DNA of 21,124 nucleotides from CAYNSB01 sp964399625 (GTDB lineage Bacteria; Planctomycetota; Phycisphaerae; Phycisphaerales; UBA1924): positions 1 to 21,124 of the forward strand of contig CAYNSB010000055.1 of the NCBI GenBank assembly GCA_964399625.1, read 5' to 3'. The position numbers and the translations under genes are program-made. Under the pieces are notes generated by a model. The model did not search any database. It was not told the DNA's origin and saw only the letters and a list, made by a program, of their open reading frames with translations. Positions 1 through 7,362 of the stretch are shown piece by piece (the first letter of the stretch is position 1; each line of letters starts with the position of its first letter).

Positions 1-1442
1 AACTCGGCGTCGATCAGGGCCAGGGGTACGCAATGGAACGCCAGGTCCCACGCCGCGTACCACGGGTACTCCCACGTGTCGGGCATCGAGATGATGTCGC
101 GGTTGTAGATGTGCGACCAGTCGCTGTTGCGTCCCTGGCGGCGCGACGCGGGCGGCGCGGGCTGCAGCGGATCGCCGTTGAGCCACTGCGGCACGATGTA
201 GTGATAGAACTGCTTGCTCCAGAGGAGCCCCGCGGCGGCCTGGCGCGCGACGAGACGCGCCTCGCCCGGCAGCTCCGCGTGCCCGCGGGCCTCGTAGAAC
301 GCGTCCGTCTCGCGCTGCCGATCGGCAAAGACCCGCTCGAACGCGTCCCCGAACGCCGGCGTCGCCTTGGCGCCCGCCCTGGTCTCGCGCAGGCGCAGAC
401 GCAGCGTGACGCTGGAGCGCGCGGGCACGTCGAGCACGTACCACGCGGCGCACTTGGTTCCCTGGTGCGCGGGATTGACCGCGTCCTTCTCGCCCTCGAT
501 CACGCGCCGGTGGAACGCGTCCTTCACGTAGTGCGACGCGTTGGGCACGTTCCACAGGCGCATCGTGTTCGTGTCGTTCTCGGTGAAGATGAGGTCCGGC
601 GCGTGCCCGCCCACGCCCTGGGCGTCGAGCGTGAACGTGCCCAGCGTCGGGTGCGTCGCCTCCACGCGCCCCGGCGCGATCTGGCGGAGCAGCGGCTTGC
701 CCTCCCCCGCCGCCTCGTCGGGCGTCCCCCAGGACCACGTGTTGCGGAACCACAGCGACGGGAGCACGTGCACCTTCGCCGACTCGGGCCCGCGGTTGGC
801 GATCGTCACGCGGACGAGCAGGTCGTCCGTCCCCGCCTTGGCGTACTCCATCGTCACGTCGAAGTACCGATCATCGTCGAACACGCCCGTGTCCGAGAGC
901 TCGTACTCGGGCTCGAGGCGCGAGCGCCGCGCGTTCTCCTGGACCAGGCGCGCGTACGGGAACTCGCCCTGCGGGTACTTGTACAGCGCGCTCATGTACG
1001 AGTGCGTGGGCGAGGAGTCGAGGAAGAAGTAATGCTCCTTGACATCCTCGCCGTGGTTGCCCTCGGGGCCCGTGAGCCCGAACAGTCGCTCCTTCAGGAT
1101 CGGGTCCTTGCCGTTCCAGAGCGCCAGCCCGAAGCACATGCGGCACTCGCGATCGCAGATGCCCAGGAGCCCGTCCTCGCCCCAGCGGTACGCGCGCGAG
1201 CGGGCCTGGTCGTGCGTGAAGGCGTTCCAGCAGTCGCCGTTCGCCGAGTAGTCCTCGCGCACCGTGCCCCACTGGCGTTCCGAGAGGTACGGGCCCCAGC
1301 GCTTCCAGTTCGCCTCGCGCGAGGCGTCCTGCGCGAGCCGAACCGCCTCGGCATCCGTCGCGCCGGGGAACGGATCGACATTGGGCACGCTGCTCATCCC
1401 GTGGCTCCGGGGCTTGGGCTCGAGGATCGGTCCGTTCTTCAT
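1..1442 (-). CDS. GH63/MGH1-like glucosidase, C-terminus cut by window edge
   Basis: Glycoside hydrolase of the (alpha/alpha)6-barrel type annotated as MGH1-like/GH63 'glucosidase'; relatives act on alpha-glucosides or on mannosyl/glucosyl-glycerate. About 480 codons are visible and the rest lies beyond the left edge. Family landmarks are NWKRWGPYLSERQWGTVRED near residue 47, ARSRAYRWGEDG near 80, TGPEGNHGEDVKE near 125, and a WEYPWYAAWDLAFH block close to the edge whose Asp matches the usual general-acid position of GH63. The ATG at 1442 overlaps the stop of the upstream YHS gene by 4 bp (ATGA), indicating translational coupling; a second Met 15 codons in (1397) is possible. No signal peptide is seen, so it is probably cytoplasmic. 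It is the last visible gene of the sugar cluster. The family call is firm; the substrate is unknown. Confidence 0.85.
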   Translation of the reverse strand, partial: MKNGPILEPKPRSHGMSSVPNVDPFPGATDAEAVRLAQDASREANWKRWGPYLSERQWGTVREDYSANGDCWNAFTHDQARSRAYRWGEDGLLGICDRECRMCFGLALWNGKDPILKERLFGLTGPEGNHGEDVKEHYFFLDSSPTHSYMSALYKYPQGEFPYARLVQENARRSRLEPEYELSDTGVFDDDRYFDVTMEYAKAGTDDLLVRVTIANRGPESAKVHVLPSLWFRNTWSWGTPDEAAGEGKPLLRQIAPGRVEATHPTLGTFTLDAQGVGGHAPDLIFTENDTNTMRLWNVPNASHYVKDAFHRRVIEGEKDAVNPAHQGTKCAAWYVLDVPARSSVTLRLRLRETRAGAKATPAFGDAFERVFADRQRETDAFYEARGHAELPGEARLVARQAAAGLLWSKQFYHYIVPQWLNGDPLQPAPPASRRQGRNSDWSHIYNRDIISMPDTWEYPWYAAWDLAFHCVPLALIDAE

Positions 1443-2401
1443 CGGCCGGATTCCTTCTTCTCCGTCGGCTTGAGGGGGTCCTCCCCGGCGATCTTCTTCC
1501 AATTCGCGTCCGCCGCGGGCTCCCATTCGCGTTCGTGCTGGTTCCAGTCCTTCAGGGCATCCGAGAAAAAGTCCTTGTAGAACAGGAACAGACGCCCGTC
1601 CTTCACTTTGAAGTTCGTGGGATCGATCTCGACCTTCTTCGCCTTGGCCCCGATGGCGCTGGCGCACCATCCGCCGTACGTCGGGAGGTAACGCTCGGGA
1701 TCCTTCGCGAACAGCTCGCGGTCCTGCGTCGTTGCAAACAGATACTCCACGCCGCGGTACCGCGACGCGATCTTCGGGTCGCCCTTCACCGCCTTGTGCT
1801 GCGTGAAGTACGCCACAACATCGTGACCCTCGACCGCCACGTCCTTGGCTTTGGGCAGGTTGTAGTGCTCCCGCGCGGGGACCTTCGTAAGTTGGTCGAG
1901 GCGCTGCGCGATCGCATTAAACGTCGGATACTCCGTCGCACCGTCGCGGCTGAGGCGGAAGAGCTCCTCGCCGTCGCGCCCGAGCACGATCGTCGTGGGC
2001 GATTCCACAGATCCCTGGGGCGAGATCGAGACCTTCAGCTCCTTCGCCAGCGCGCTGCCGGCGTCCGCGTAGATCGACCCCCGCGCCTCGTTCAGGTTGC
2101 CCGCCCAGGTGCGCACAGTCTCCCGCGCGTCGCTGCTGATGAAGAGGTGACGCACCCCCGCTTGGCGAGGCGCGTTGCCCACGACATCCCGCACGAACGC
2201 GCCGGGCTGCGCCCCGTCGAGGCGCCCCAGAAAGTGCAGCGCGACGTACGGCGACGAGATCGACGAGAGGCGAATCTCCGCGTCGTCCGACATGCCGACG
2301 AGCGGCGCAGAGGGCGGCGAGGCGTACGCGGCGGGCGCGACGAACGCGGCCGATGCGCCGACGAATCCGGCGACCATTCCGAGGCGGGAGAAGATGACCA
2401 T
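1439..2401 (-). CDS. exported YHS-domain protein with a cysteine-free thioredoxin-like N-domain
   Basis: 320 aa. A signal peptide is apparent (residues 1-27, ending AYA before SPP). Residues 50-172 read as a peroxiredoxin/thioredoxin-like fold (YVALHFLGRLDG, HLFISSD, PTTIVLGRDGEELFRL) but contain no cysteine. Residues 190-295 form a YHS domain (EGHDVVAYF, RYRGVEYLFAT, F-x-DPERYLP-x-YGGWCA); C246 is the only cysteine in the protein. YHS domains are linked to metal binding, and secreted versions of this type are common next to oxidoreductases, but the biochemical role is unknown. The ATG at 2401 is chosen because a GGAG lies 9 nt upstream and the signal peptide starts there; the longer upstream reading frame has no such features. 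It overlaps the following glucosidase gene by 4 bp and lies 85 bp after the VOC gene. Confidence 0.8.
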   Translation of the reverse strand: MVIFSRLGMVAGFVGASAAFVAPAAYASPPSAPLVGMSDDAEIRLSSISSPYVALHFLGRLDGAQPGAFVRDVVGNAPRQAGVRHLFISSDARETVRTWAGNLNEARGSIYADAGSALAKELKVSISPQGSVESPTTIVLGRDGEELFRLSRDGATEYPTFNAIAQRLDQLTKVPAREHYNLPKAKDVAVEGHDVVAYFTQHKAVKGDPKIASRYRGVEYLFATTQDRELFAKDPERYLPTYGGWCASAIGAKAKKVEIDPTNFKVKDGRLFLFYKDFFSDALKDWNQHEREWEPAADANWKKIAGEDPLKPTEKKESGR

Positions 2402-2486
2402 GGGCGAACTCCGTGGGAGGGGGGGTGTGTGATCGATCCCGGCTTGAGCGCGCGCCGGCTTGGGCGCTGCGTTCGTGCCGATGACG

Positions 2487-3635
2487 TCACTTCGATGCCG
2501 AAGGCGAGGGTGCAGATTCGGGCAATGCGCCGCGCACCTCTTGCGAGGCTGCCAGGACGATCGCGTGCCCGTCCGGATCACGAACCATGCTTGCCGAGGG
2601 CAGTCCGATCCAACGCTGCACACCGCTCACAATGCCCGGCGAGATCCAGTCCACACGGGCCGCGCGGGTCCGGGCCTGCATCTCCTCGAGCGTCGGCGTC
2701 ACCAGCGTCGTCTGCCAGTGCCACAGGTCGTTGGCGTGCGAATCAACCGGGTACGCCCGGCCCGTGGTCGGCGCGAGATACTCCAGCAGCTCGATGCCCG
2801 GCCCGTGCTCGGCCCTGAGCGCCGTGATCCGCAGGCGGGCGCCGAACACGTTGTTCAAGTGCTCCTGCTCCGTGCCGTAGTTCTCCGCGCCGCCCGCGAC
2901 GCGCATGCCCAGCGTGTCGCGATAGAACCGCAGGCTCGCCTCCGTGTCGCGCACCACGATCGCGGTGTGATCGATTCCCTGGAACAGCTCCGCACCCGGC
3001 TCCTGCCAGCGCGGATCGCCCTTGCCCGCGGGAAAGTGGATGATCTCGAGGTGGTGCCCGTCGGGGTCCTTGAAGTAGAACGCGGAGATCCCGCCCGCGT
3101 CCTTGTTCCACGAGGGCAGGGTCTGGGGGCCGGTGCTCGCGTGGCGCACGCGGTGCTCGCGCAGGCGCGCGTACGCCCGATCCATGTCGCGCACCACGAT
3201 CGCGATGTGCTGGAACCACCGGTCGTTGTTGCGGGTGTCCTGCGGGATCGCGCGCCCCTCGGGCGCCAGGTACTGCGTCAGCTCGATCCGCTCCTGCCCG
3301 AGGCGCAATCGCGCCGTCCGCACGCGCGAGCCGAACACGCCCGACAGGCGCTCGATCTCGATGCCCGCCGTCTCGCCCTCGTCCTCCTTCACGAAGTCCA
3401 GCACGCTCGTGAAGAACTCGACGGAGCGATCAAGGTCCGAGACTGTGAACCCGACGCGCTCGACGGAAGCGACCCATGCATGATCCGCCGTGCCACCGAC
3501 CGGCCTCGGCTGATCCGCGACCTCCTGCCCCAGCGCCAAGGGCGGCGTAAGCAGGCACGCGAGGCTCGCCGCGATCACTCCCGCCACGATCCACCCGTTG
3601 GTCCGCGCTCGCGATGCCGATCCGCGCATGTTCAT
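2487..3635 (-). CDS. exported protein with two tandem VOC (glyoxalase/dioxygenase-fold) modules
   Basis: 382 aa. An N-terminal hydrophobic segment (residues 14-36, ending ALGQEV) looks like a signal peptide. Two VOC modules follow at about 56-200 and 218-362. Both begin with a VGFTVSDLDRS/ HTAIVVRDTEAS strand-helix, both contain VFG-[SA]-R-[VL]-R ... IEL-x2-YLAP, and both end in a DPDGH strand, so the protein arose by internal duplication. VOC folds bind a divalent metal through His and Glu; H143, E197 and H223 are candidates. VOC enzymes include glyoxalases, extradiol dioxygenases and isomerases, and the reaction here cannot be assigned. The start at 3635 overlaps the stop of the GMC gene (ATGA) and has AGGAGGT upstream. 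Export places it in the envelope, apart from the predicted cytoplasmic glucosidase. Confidence 0.82.
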   Translation of the reverse strand: MNMRGSASRARTNGWIVAGVIAASLACLLTPPLALGQEVADQPRPVGGTADHAWVASVERVGFTVSDLDRSVEFFTSVLDFVKEDEGETAGIEIERLSGVFGSRVRTARLRLGQERIELTQYLAPEGRAIPQDTRNNDRWFQHIAIVVRDMDRAYARLREHRVRHASTGPQTLPSWNKDAGGISAFYFKDPDGHHLEIIHFPAGKGDPRWQEPGAELFQGIDHTAIVVRDTEASLRFYRDTLGMRVAGGAENYGTEQEHLNNVFGARLRITALRAEHGPGIELLEYLAPTTGRAYPVDSHANDLWHWQTTLVTPTLEEMQARTRAARVDWISPGIVSGVQRWIGLPSASMVRDPDGHAIVLAASQEVRGALPESAPSPSASK

Positions 3636-5239
3636 GCCACGACCTCCTGAGCGGAGCGATGCACCACGACCGGGGGCTGCGCCCCGAGCCTCTGGCACAG
3701 GTGATCCGCGACCCGCAGCGCGTTGGCCATGATCGTCAGCGACGGGTTCACCGCGCTGCTGCTGGGGAAGAACGAGCCATCCACCACGTAGAGATTGTCC
3801 AGCTCGTGCGCCCTGCAGTTCACGTCCAGCACGCTCGTCCGCGGGTCCGTCCCGAAGCGCAGCGTCCCGTTCTGGTGGCTCGTGCCCGAGACGCCCAGGC
3901 GCTGCGTCAGGTAGACCGATCGTCCTCGCCCCCGCCGGGCGTCCACCTGATCGAGCACCTGCATCAGCTTTCGCTTGAGGCGCTCGTAGGCCTCCGTGTT
4001 GTTCGGGGTGTACGACACGCGGATCGACGCCGACGTGCCCGTGCCGCGCAGGCTCACGCGGTTCTCCGGGTCCGGCAGGTCCTCGCTCGTGATGAAGAAG
4101 TCGATCGTGCGGGCGGCGATCTCGTCGATCGGCACGCCCGGCAGCGCCTCGCCCCGGCACCACTCCAGCGTCCAGGGATCGGGCTTGCCCATCAGCTGGA
4201 TCGTGCCCAGCGGGAACGGCGAGTCGTCCGCGCCGCGGTAGAAGTCCGTCATGCCGAACGACTTCTGGAACTGGCTGTTGTTGGGCTCCTGCGTCACCGC
4301 GATGAAGAGCCCGTTCTGATGGCTCATGTAGTTCCGACCGACCTGCCCCGACGCGTTGGCGAGCCCGTGCGGGTGCGACAGGCTCGCCGAGCGCAGCAGC
4401 AGCGCCGCGGAGTTGATCGCCCCGCACGCGAGCACCACGATGTCGCCGCGGAAGATGACCTCCTCGCCGTCGACGCTCGCGATGACCTCGCGCACACGCA
4501 TGCCGCCCGCGTCGGTCCTCAGGCGCTCCACTCGCGCACCGGTGACGAGCGTGACGTTGGGATGTCGCAGCGCGCCCTCCACGCCCACGACATGGGCGTC
4601 GGCCTTGACGCGCGTCAGGTCCGGGTAGCCGTCGAAGTTGCTCAATCGCACGGGCCCTGCGCCTCGGGCGTCGGGCCCGTCGGCGGGCAGGCGAACGCCG
4701 ATCGGGATGGGGAACGGGCGGTACCCAAGCGCCGTCAGATCGTCGAACACCTCGCGCATGCGCGGCTCGTGCGCGAGCGGTGGCAACTCATACTCCCCGG
4801 ACGCCGGCGGATCGAACGGGTCCGCGCCGCGTGCCCCGTGCACGCTGTACATGCGTTCGGCCCGCGTGTAGTACGCCTCCAGGTCGCGGTACGAGATCGG
4901 CCACGCCGGCGACACGCCCCCGAAGTGGCGCACCTCATCGAAGTCGAACTCCCGCATGCGCAAGAGCGCCGCCCCGTACATCTTCGTGTTCCCGCCCACC
5001 CAGTAGTGCGTGTAGGGCGAGAACGGCTGATCGTTCTTGTCGTACCACGTCTCCTTCGCGAGGTAGCGACCATCCTTGAACACCGCCCGCGTGTCCCAGT
5101 TCTCGCGCTCGCGCGGCAGGAATCCGCCCCGCTCGAGGATCAGGACCCGCTTGCCCGTCGGCGCCAGCGCCGCGGCGAGCGTGCCCCCGCCCGCGCCGCT
5201 GCCGATGATGATGACGTCGTAGTGCGTTGCCTGTGACAC
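3632..5239 (-). CDS. GMC-family FAD-dependent oxidoreductase
   Basis: 535 aa, a normal length for glucose-methanol-choline oxidoreductases, which oxidise alcohols or sugars with FAD. The N-terminus gives the dinucleotide site YDVIIIGSGAGGG-(x)n-LERGG (residues 7-38), then YTHYWVGGNTKMYGAAL, which matches the GMC signature near the flavin. The C-terminal domain has GTSHQNGTLRFG (H455, the expected catalytic base) and DGSFFPSSSAVNPSLTIMA (N498, its usual partner). No signal peptide or Tat motif is seen, so any export would need a partner protein. The start is a GTG at 5239 with GGAG 8-9 nt upstream; no ATG fits the conserved N-terminus better. It overlaps the VOC gene by 4 bp and follows the channel gene after 70 bp. 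The substrate is unknown; the neighbours suggest a sugar or polyol. Confidence 0.92.
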   Translation of the reverse strand: MSQATHYDVIIIGSGAGGGTLAAALAPTGKRVLILERGGFLPRERENWDTRAVFKDGRYLAKETWYDKNDQPFSPYTHYWVGGNTKMYGAALLRMREFDFDEVRHFGGVSPAWPISYRDLEAYYTRAERMYSVHGARGADPFDPPASGEYELPPLAHEPRMREVFDDLTALGYRPFPIPIGVRLPADGPDARGAGPVRLSNFDGYPDLTRVKADAHVVGVEGALRHPNVTLVTGARVERLRTDAGGMRVREVIASVDGEEVIFRGDIVVLACGAINSAALLLRSASLSHPHGLANASGQVGRNYMSHQNGLFIAVTQEPNNSQFQKSFGMTDFYRGADDSPFPLGTIQLMGKPDPWTLEWCRGEALPGVPIDEIAARTIDFFITSEDLPDPENRVSLRGTGTSASIRVSYTPNNTEAYERLKRKLMQVLDQVDARRGRGRSVYLTQRLGVSGTSHQNGTLRFGTDPRTSVLDVNCRAHELDNLYVVDGSFFPSSSAVNPSLTIMANALRVADHLCQRLGAQPPVVVHRSAQEVVA

Positions 5240-5309
5240 GGTGCTCGCTCCGAAAGAGAATGGACCACGCTCTGATGCCGATGGCGACCAACCGTCTCGC
5301 GCGACGCTG

Positions 5310-6128
5310 TCAGGGCGTGTTCTCGGGGCCCGCGACCCGCCCGGGCACGCGATCGATCCCGCAGCGGAAGATGCACCGCTCCGGGCCCGTGTGGTCGAGC
5401 TTCGCGCAGAACACGTGCTCGCCGCCGGTGAGCGCCGCGTACGCCCCGCCCGCGCACAGCATCGCCAGCGGCGGGGCGATGAAGTAGACCCAGAGCGAGC
5501 GGAACTCTCGCGCGAAGACCGCCGACGCCAGCGTCCGCGCCGGGTTCATGCTCATGCCCGACAGCGGCGCCTCGAGGGTGATGAAGATCGCGACGAGCAT
5601 TCCCGCGGCGTACGGCGTGTAGGCCATCGTGCGCGCGTCGTTCGCGCTGAGCAGCACGACGCTCAACAGCACGAACGCGATCAGGAACTCCGCGGCGAAC
5701 GCGACCCACACGCCACGGGCCCCGGGCCTGGTCGCGGCGTACCTCACCCGCTCGTGCGCGACCCGTTGCCCCCAGAGCATCCGCGCCGCGAGTACGCCCG
5801 CCAGCCCGCCAAGCACCTGACCCGCAACATAGAACGCCGCGTCGATGGGCGCGATCTTGCGGAGCGCGAGGAACGCGAGCGTCACCGAAGGATTCATGTG
5901 AGCGCCCGATCGCCGCCCCAGCGGGGACGTGATCAGCGCGATCGCCGTCAGCCCCATCAGCACGCCGATGATCGCGCGACGGGTCCGCCCGCTGGCGATC
6001 CGCCGGTGCACCGGCGACGACGGGTGCTCCATCACCACGACCGCCGAGCATGCCGCGAGCATGAACATGCCCAGCAGCGCGCCCTCGATCAGGTACTCCG
6101 GCCAGTGCAGGGCGAGCGCCTCGACCAT
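5310..6128 (-). CDS. MIP/aquaporin-family channel with a Cys-His C-terminal tail
   Basis: 272 aa, six predicted membrane helices, with the two half-helix motifs of the major intrinsic protein family: HMNPSVT (N79-P80-S81, NPS rather than NPA) and SMNPART (N195-P196-A197-R198). By gapless alignment from these motifs, the aromatic/arginine filter would be G59/I183/M192/R198, which is neither the water-channel set (F-H-T-R) nor the glycerol-facilitator set (W-G-F-R). The likely cargo is therefore a small neutral solute of unknown identity. After the last helix the tail carries C241, H246, C252 and C256, which could bind a metal or form disulfides. The start at 6128 lies 1 bp after the dehydrogenase stop, so the two are surely co-transcribed. 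The family call is firm; selectivity is a by-eye inference. Confidence 0.9.
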   Translation of the reverse strand: MVEALALHWPEYLIEGALLGMFMLAACSAVVVMEHPSSPVHRRIASGRTRRAIIGVLMGLTAIALITSPLGRRSGAHMNPSVTLAFLALRKIAPIDAAFYVAGQVLGGLAGVLAARMLWGQRVAHERVRYAATRPGARGVWVAFAAEFLIAFVLLSVVLLSANDARTMAYTPYAAGMLVAIFITLEAPLSGMSMNPARTLASAVFAREFRSLWVYFIAPPLAMLCAGGAYAALTGGEHVFCAKLDHTGPERCIFRCGIDRVPGRVAGPENTP

Positions 6129-6129
6129 C

Positions 6130-7239
6130 TCACGCCACCGCGATCACGCTCTTGATCCCGTCCGTCGAGAGCAGGGGCGCTTTGGCATCCGCAAGCGCGA
6201 ACCGCCCCGTCAGCAGCTTCTGCAGCGCGCCGGGCCACTTCTGCTTGAACTCGCCCAGGTCGCGGATCGCGGCCTCGAACGCGTCGCGCCCCGCGTTCAC
6301 CGTTCCCAGCAGCACCTGGTTCTTCAGCACCATGTTCCGCATGATCTGGTCGGTGTCCACGCTCGTGGGGCCCTTGAGCCCCGGCACGCCCGTGAACACG
6401 AACGCCGCGTTCGGTCCCATCTGCTGGAGCACCTCGAACGACAGGCGGGAAGCGCCCGTCGCCTCGTACACCACGTCGATCGTGCCCACGCGGTCCACGA
6501 GCTGCGCGACGGGCGTCCTCATCGCCGACACGTACGTCGCGCCGAACGATCGCACCAGGTCCGCCTTCTCGCTCGACTCGTCCTCGCGCGAGTACACGAA
6601 CGTGGAGAACCCCGCGTTCGCGAACGCCATCGCGCCCAGCAGCCCGATCGGGCCCGCGCCCAGCACCACCGCGTGGTGGCAGTGCCCGGGCTTTTTGTCC
6701 TTGGCGGTCGGGCAGCTCCACGGCAGGCGCTGCTGCACCTGCCACACCTCGATCAGCGCCTTCTCCGCGATCGTGAGGGGCTCCACGAGCACCGCCACAT
6801 CACGCAGGGTCCTGGGCACCGGCACCAGGAATCGCGCGTCATCGACGACCCACTCCGTCATGTATCCATCGCGGTTCTTGATGCCCCGCTCGCTGAACAT
6901 GCCCGTGTAGCAGAAGTCCTGACGCCCCTCCATGCACGCGGCGCACTCGGGCAGACCGCACGGGCGACGCACCGTCAGCACCGCCAGATCGCCGGGCTTG
7001 AAGTCCTTCACCGCCGAGCCAACTTCGGCCACCTCTCCCAGGCACTCGTGCCCGATGACGAGGCGATCCGACCCCTCGGGCGGGAAACCGTAGTGGAACC
7101 CGCAGATCTCACGGTCCGTGCCGCACACACCCACCTCCAGCACGCGGACCTTCACCTCCGTGGGTCGGGTGATCTTCGGCTCGGGGATGTCAATGACCGA
7201 CACCTCGCGCGTGCGAGGGAAAACCGCGACCGCCTTCAT
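6130..7239 (-). CDS. zinc-dependent glucose 1-dehydrogenase-like MDR enzyme
   Basis: 369 aa medium-chain dehydrogenase. It resembles the archaeal-type glucose 1-dehydrogenases that oxidise D-glucose (or galactose) to the lactone with NAD(P)+. Catalytic-zinc ligands are visible as VCGTDREI (C39) and IGHECLGEV (H64, E65). The structural-zinc loop has C94, C99, C102 and C110. EPLTIAEKAL (E153 onward) is typical of the glucose dehydrogenase branch. The Rossmann motif is VVLGAGPIGLLGAMAF. The ATG at 7239 is preferred over an upstream in-frame ATG at 7278 because AGGAGC lies 6-8 nt before it and MKAVAVFP is the normal N-terminus. It is the first gene of the sugar cluster, 123 bp after the redox operon. 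The family call is strong; the exact sugar is not proven. Confidence 0.88.
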   Translation of the reverse strand: MKAVAVFPRTREVSVIDIPEPKITRPTEVKVRVLEVGVCGTDREICGFHYGFPPEGSDRLVIGHECLGEVAEVGSAVKDFKPGDLAVLTVRRPCGLPECAACMEGRQDFCYTGMFSERGIKNRDGYMTEWVVDDARFLVPVPRTLRDVAVLVEPLTIAEKALIEVWQVQQRLPWSCPTAKDKKPGHCHHAVVLGAGPIGLLGAMAFANAGFSTFVYSREDESSEKADLVRSFGATYVSAMRTPVAQLVDRVGTIDVVYEATGASRLSFEVLQQMGPNAAFVFTGVPGLKGPTSVDTDQIMRNMVLKNQVLLGTVNAGRDAFEAAIRDLGEFKQKWPGALQKLLTGRFALADAKAPLLSTDGIKSVIAVA

Positions 7240-7263
7240 GCGAAGCTCCTGTGCGTGCCGTGG

Positions 7264-7302
7264 AACGCCGGCGTGCACCGCGGAAATGTCCGCGGCGTTG
7301 CA
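7264..7302. repeat. intergenic inverted repeat (two alternative hairpins)
   Basis: The 123-bp gap between the redox operon and the glucose dehydrogenase gene contains a perfect 7-bp stem, CCGCGGA (7278-7284) and TCCGCGG (7289-7295), with a 4-nt loop. An outer, competing pair is AACGCC (7264-7269) with GGCGTT (7294-7299), extendable to 7302 with one mismatch. No T-tract follows on the minus strand, so it is not a textbook intrinsic terminator. It could attenuate read-through from the redox operon or be an operator for the sugar genes. No clear -10/-35 pair was found elsewhere in this gap. Confidence 0.4.
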
Positions 7303-7362
7303 GGCTCAACGCTCGGATGCACGCTCGTCGGCTTCGTTACGCGGATTCTTGCCCGCCGCCGC

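Noticed and set aside
33..1580. Long plus-strand reading frame of 515 codons opposite the glucosidase and YHS genes
   Set aside because: Its translation is Arg/Ala/Val-rich low-complexity sequence typical of the antisense of GC-rich genes; the minus strand encodes recognisable families.
7240..7278. Earlier ATG (7278) as start of the glucose dehydrogenase gene
   Set aside because: It adds MHAGVPRHAQELR, which does not match the family, and it lies in the hairpin; the ATG at 7239 has AGGAGC upstream.
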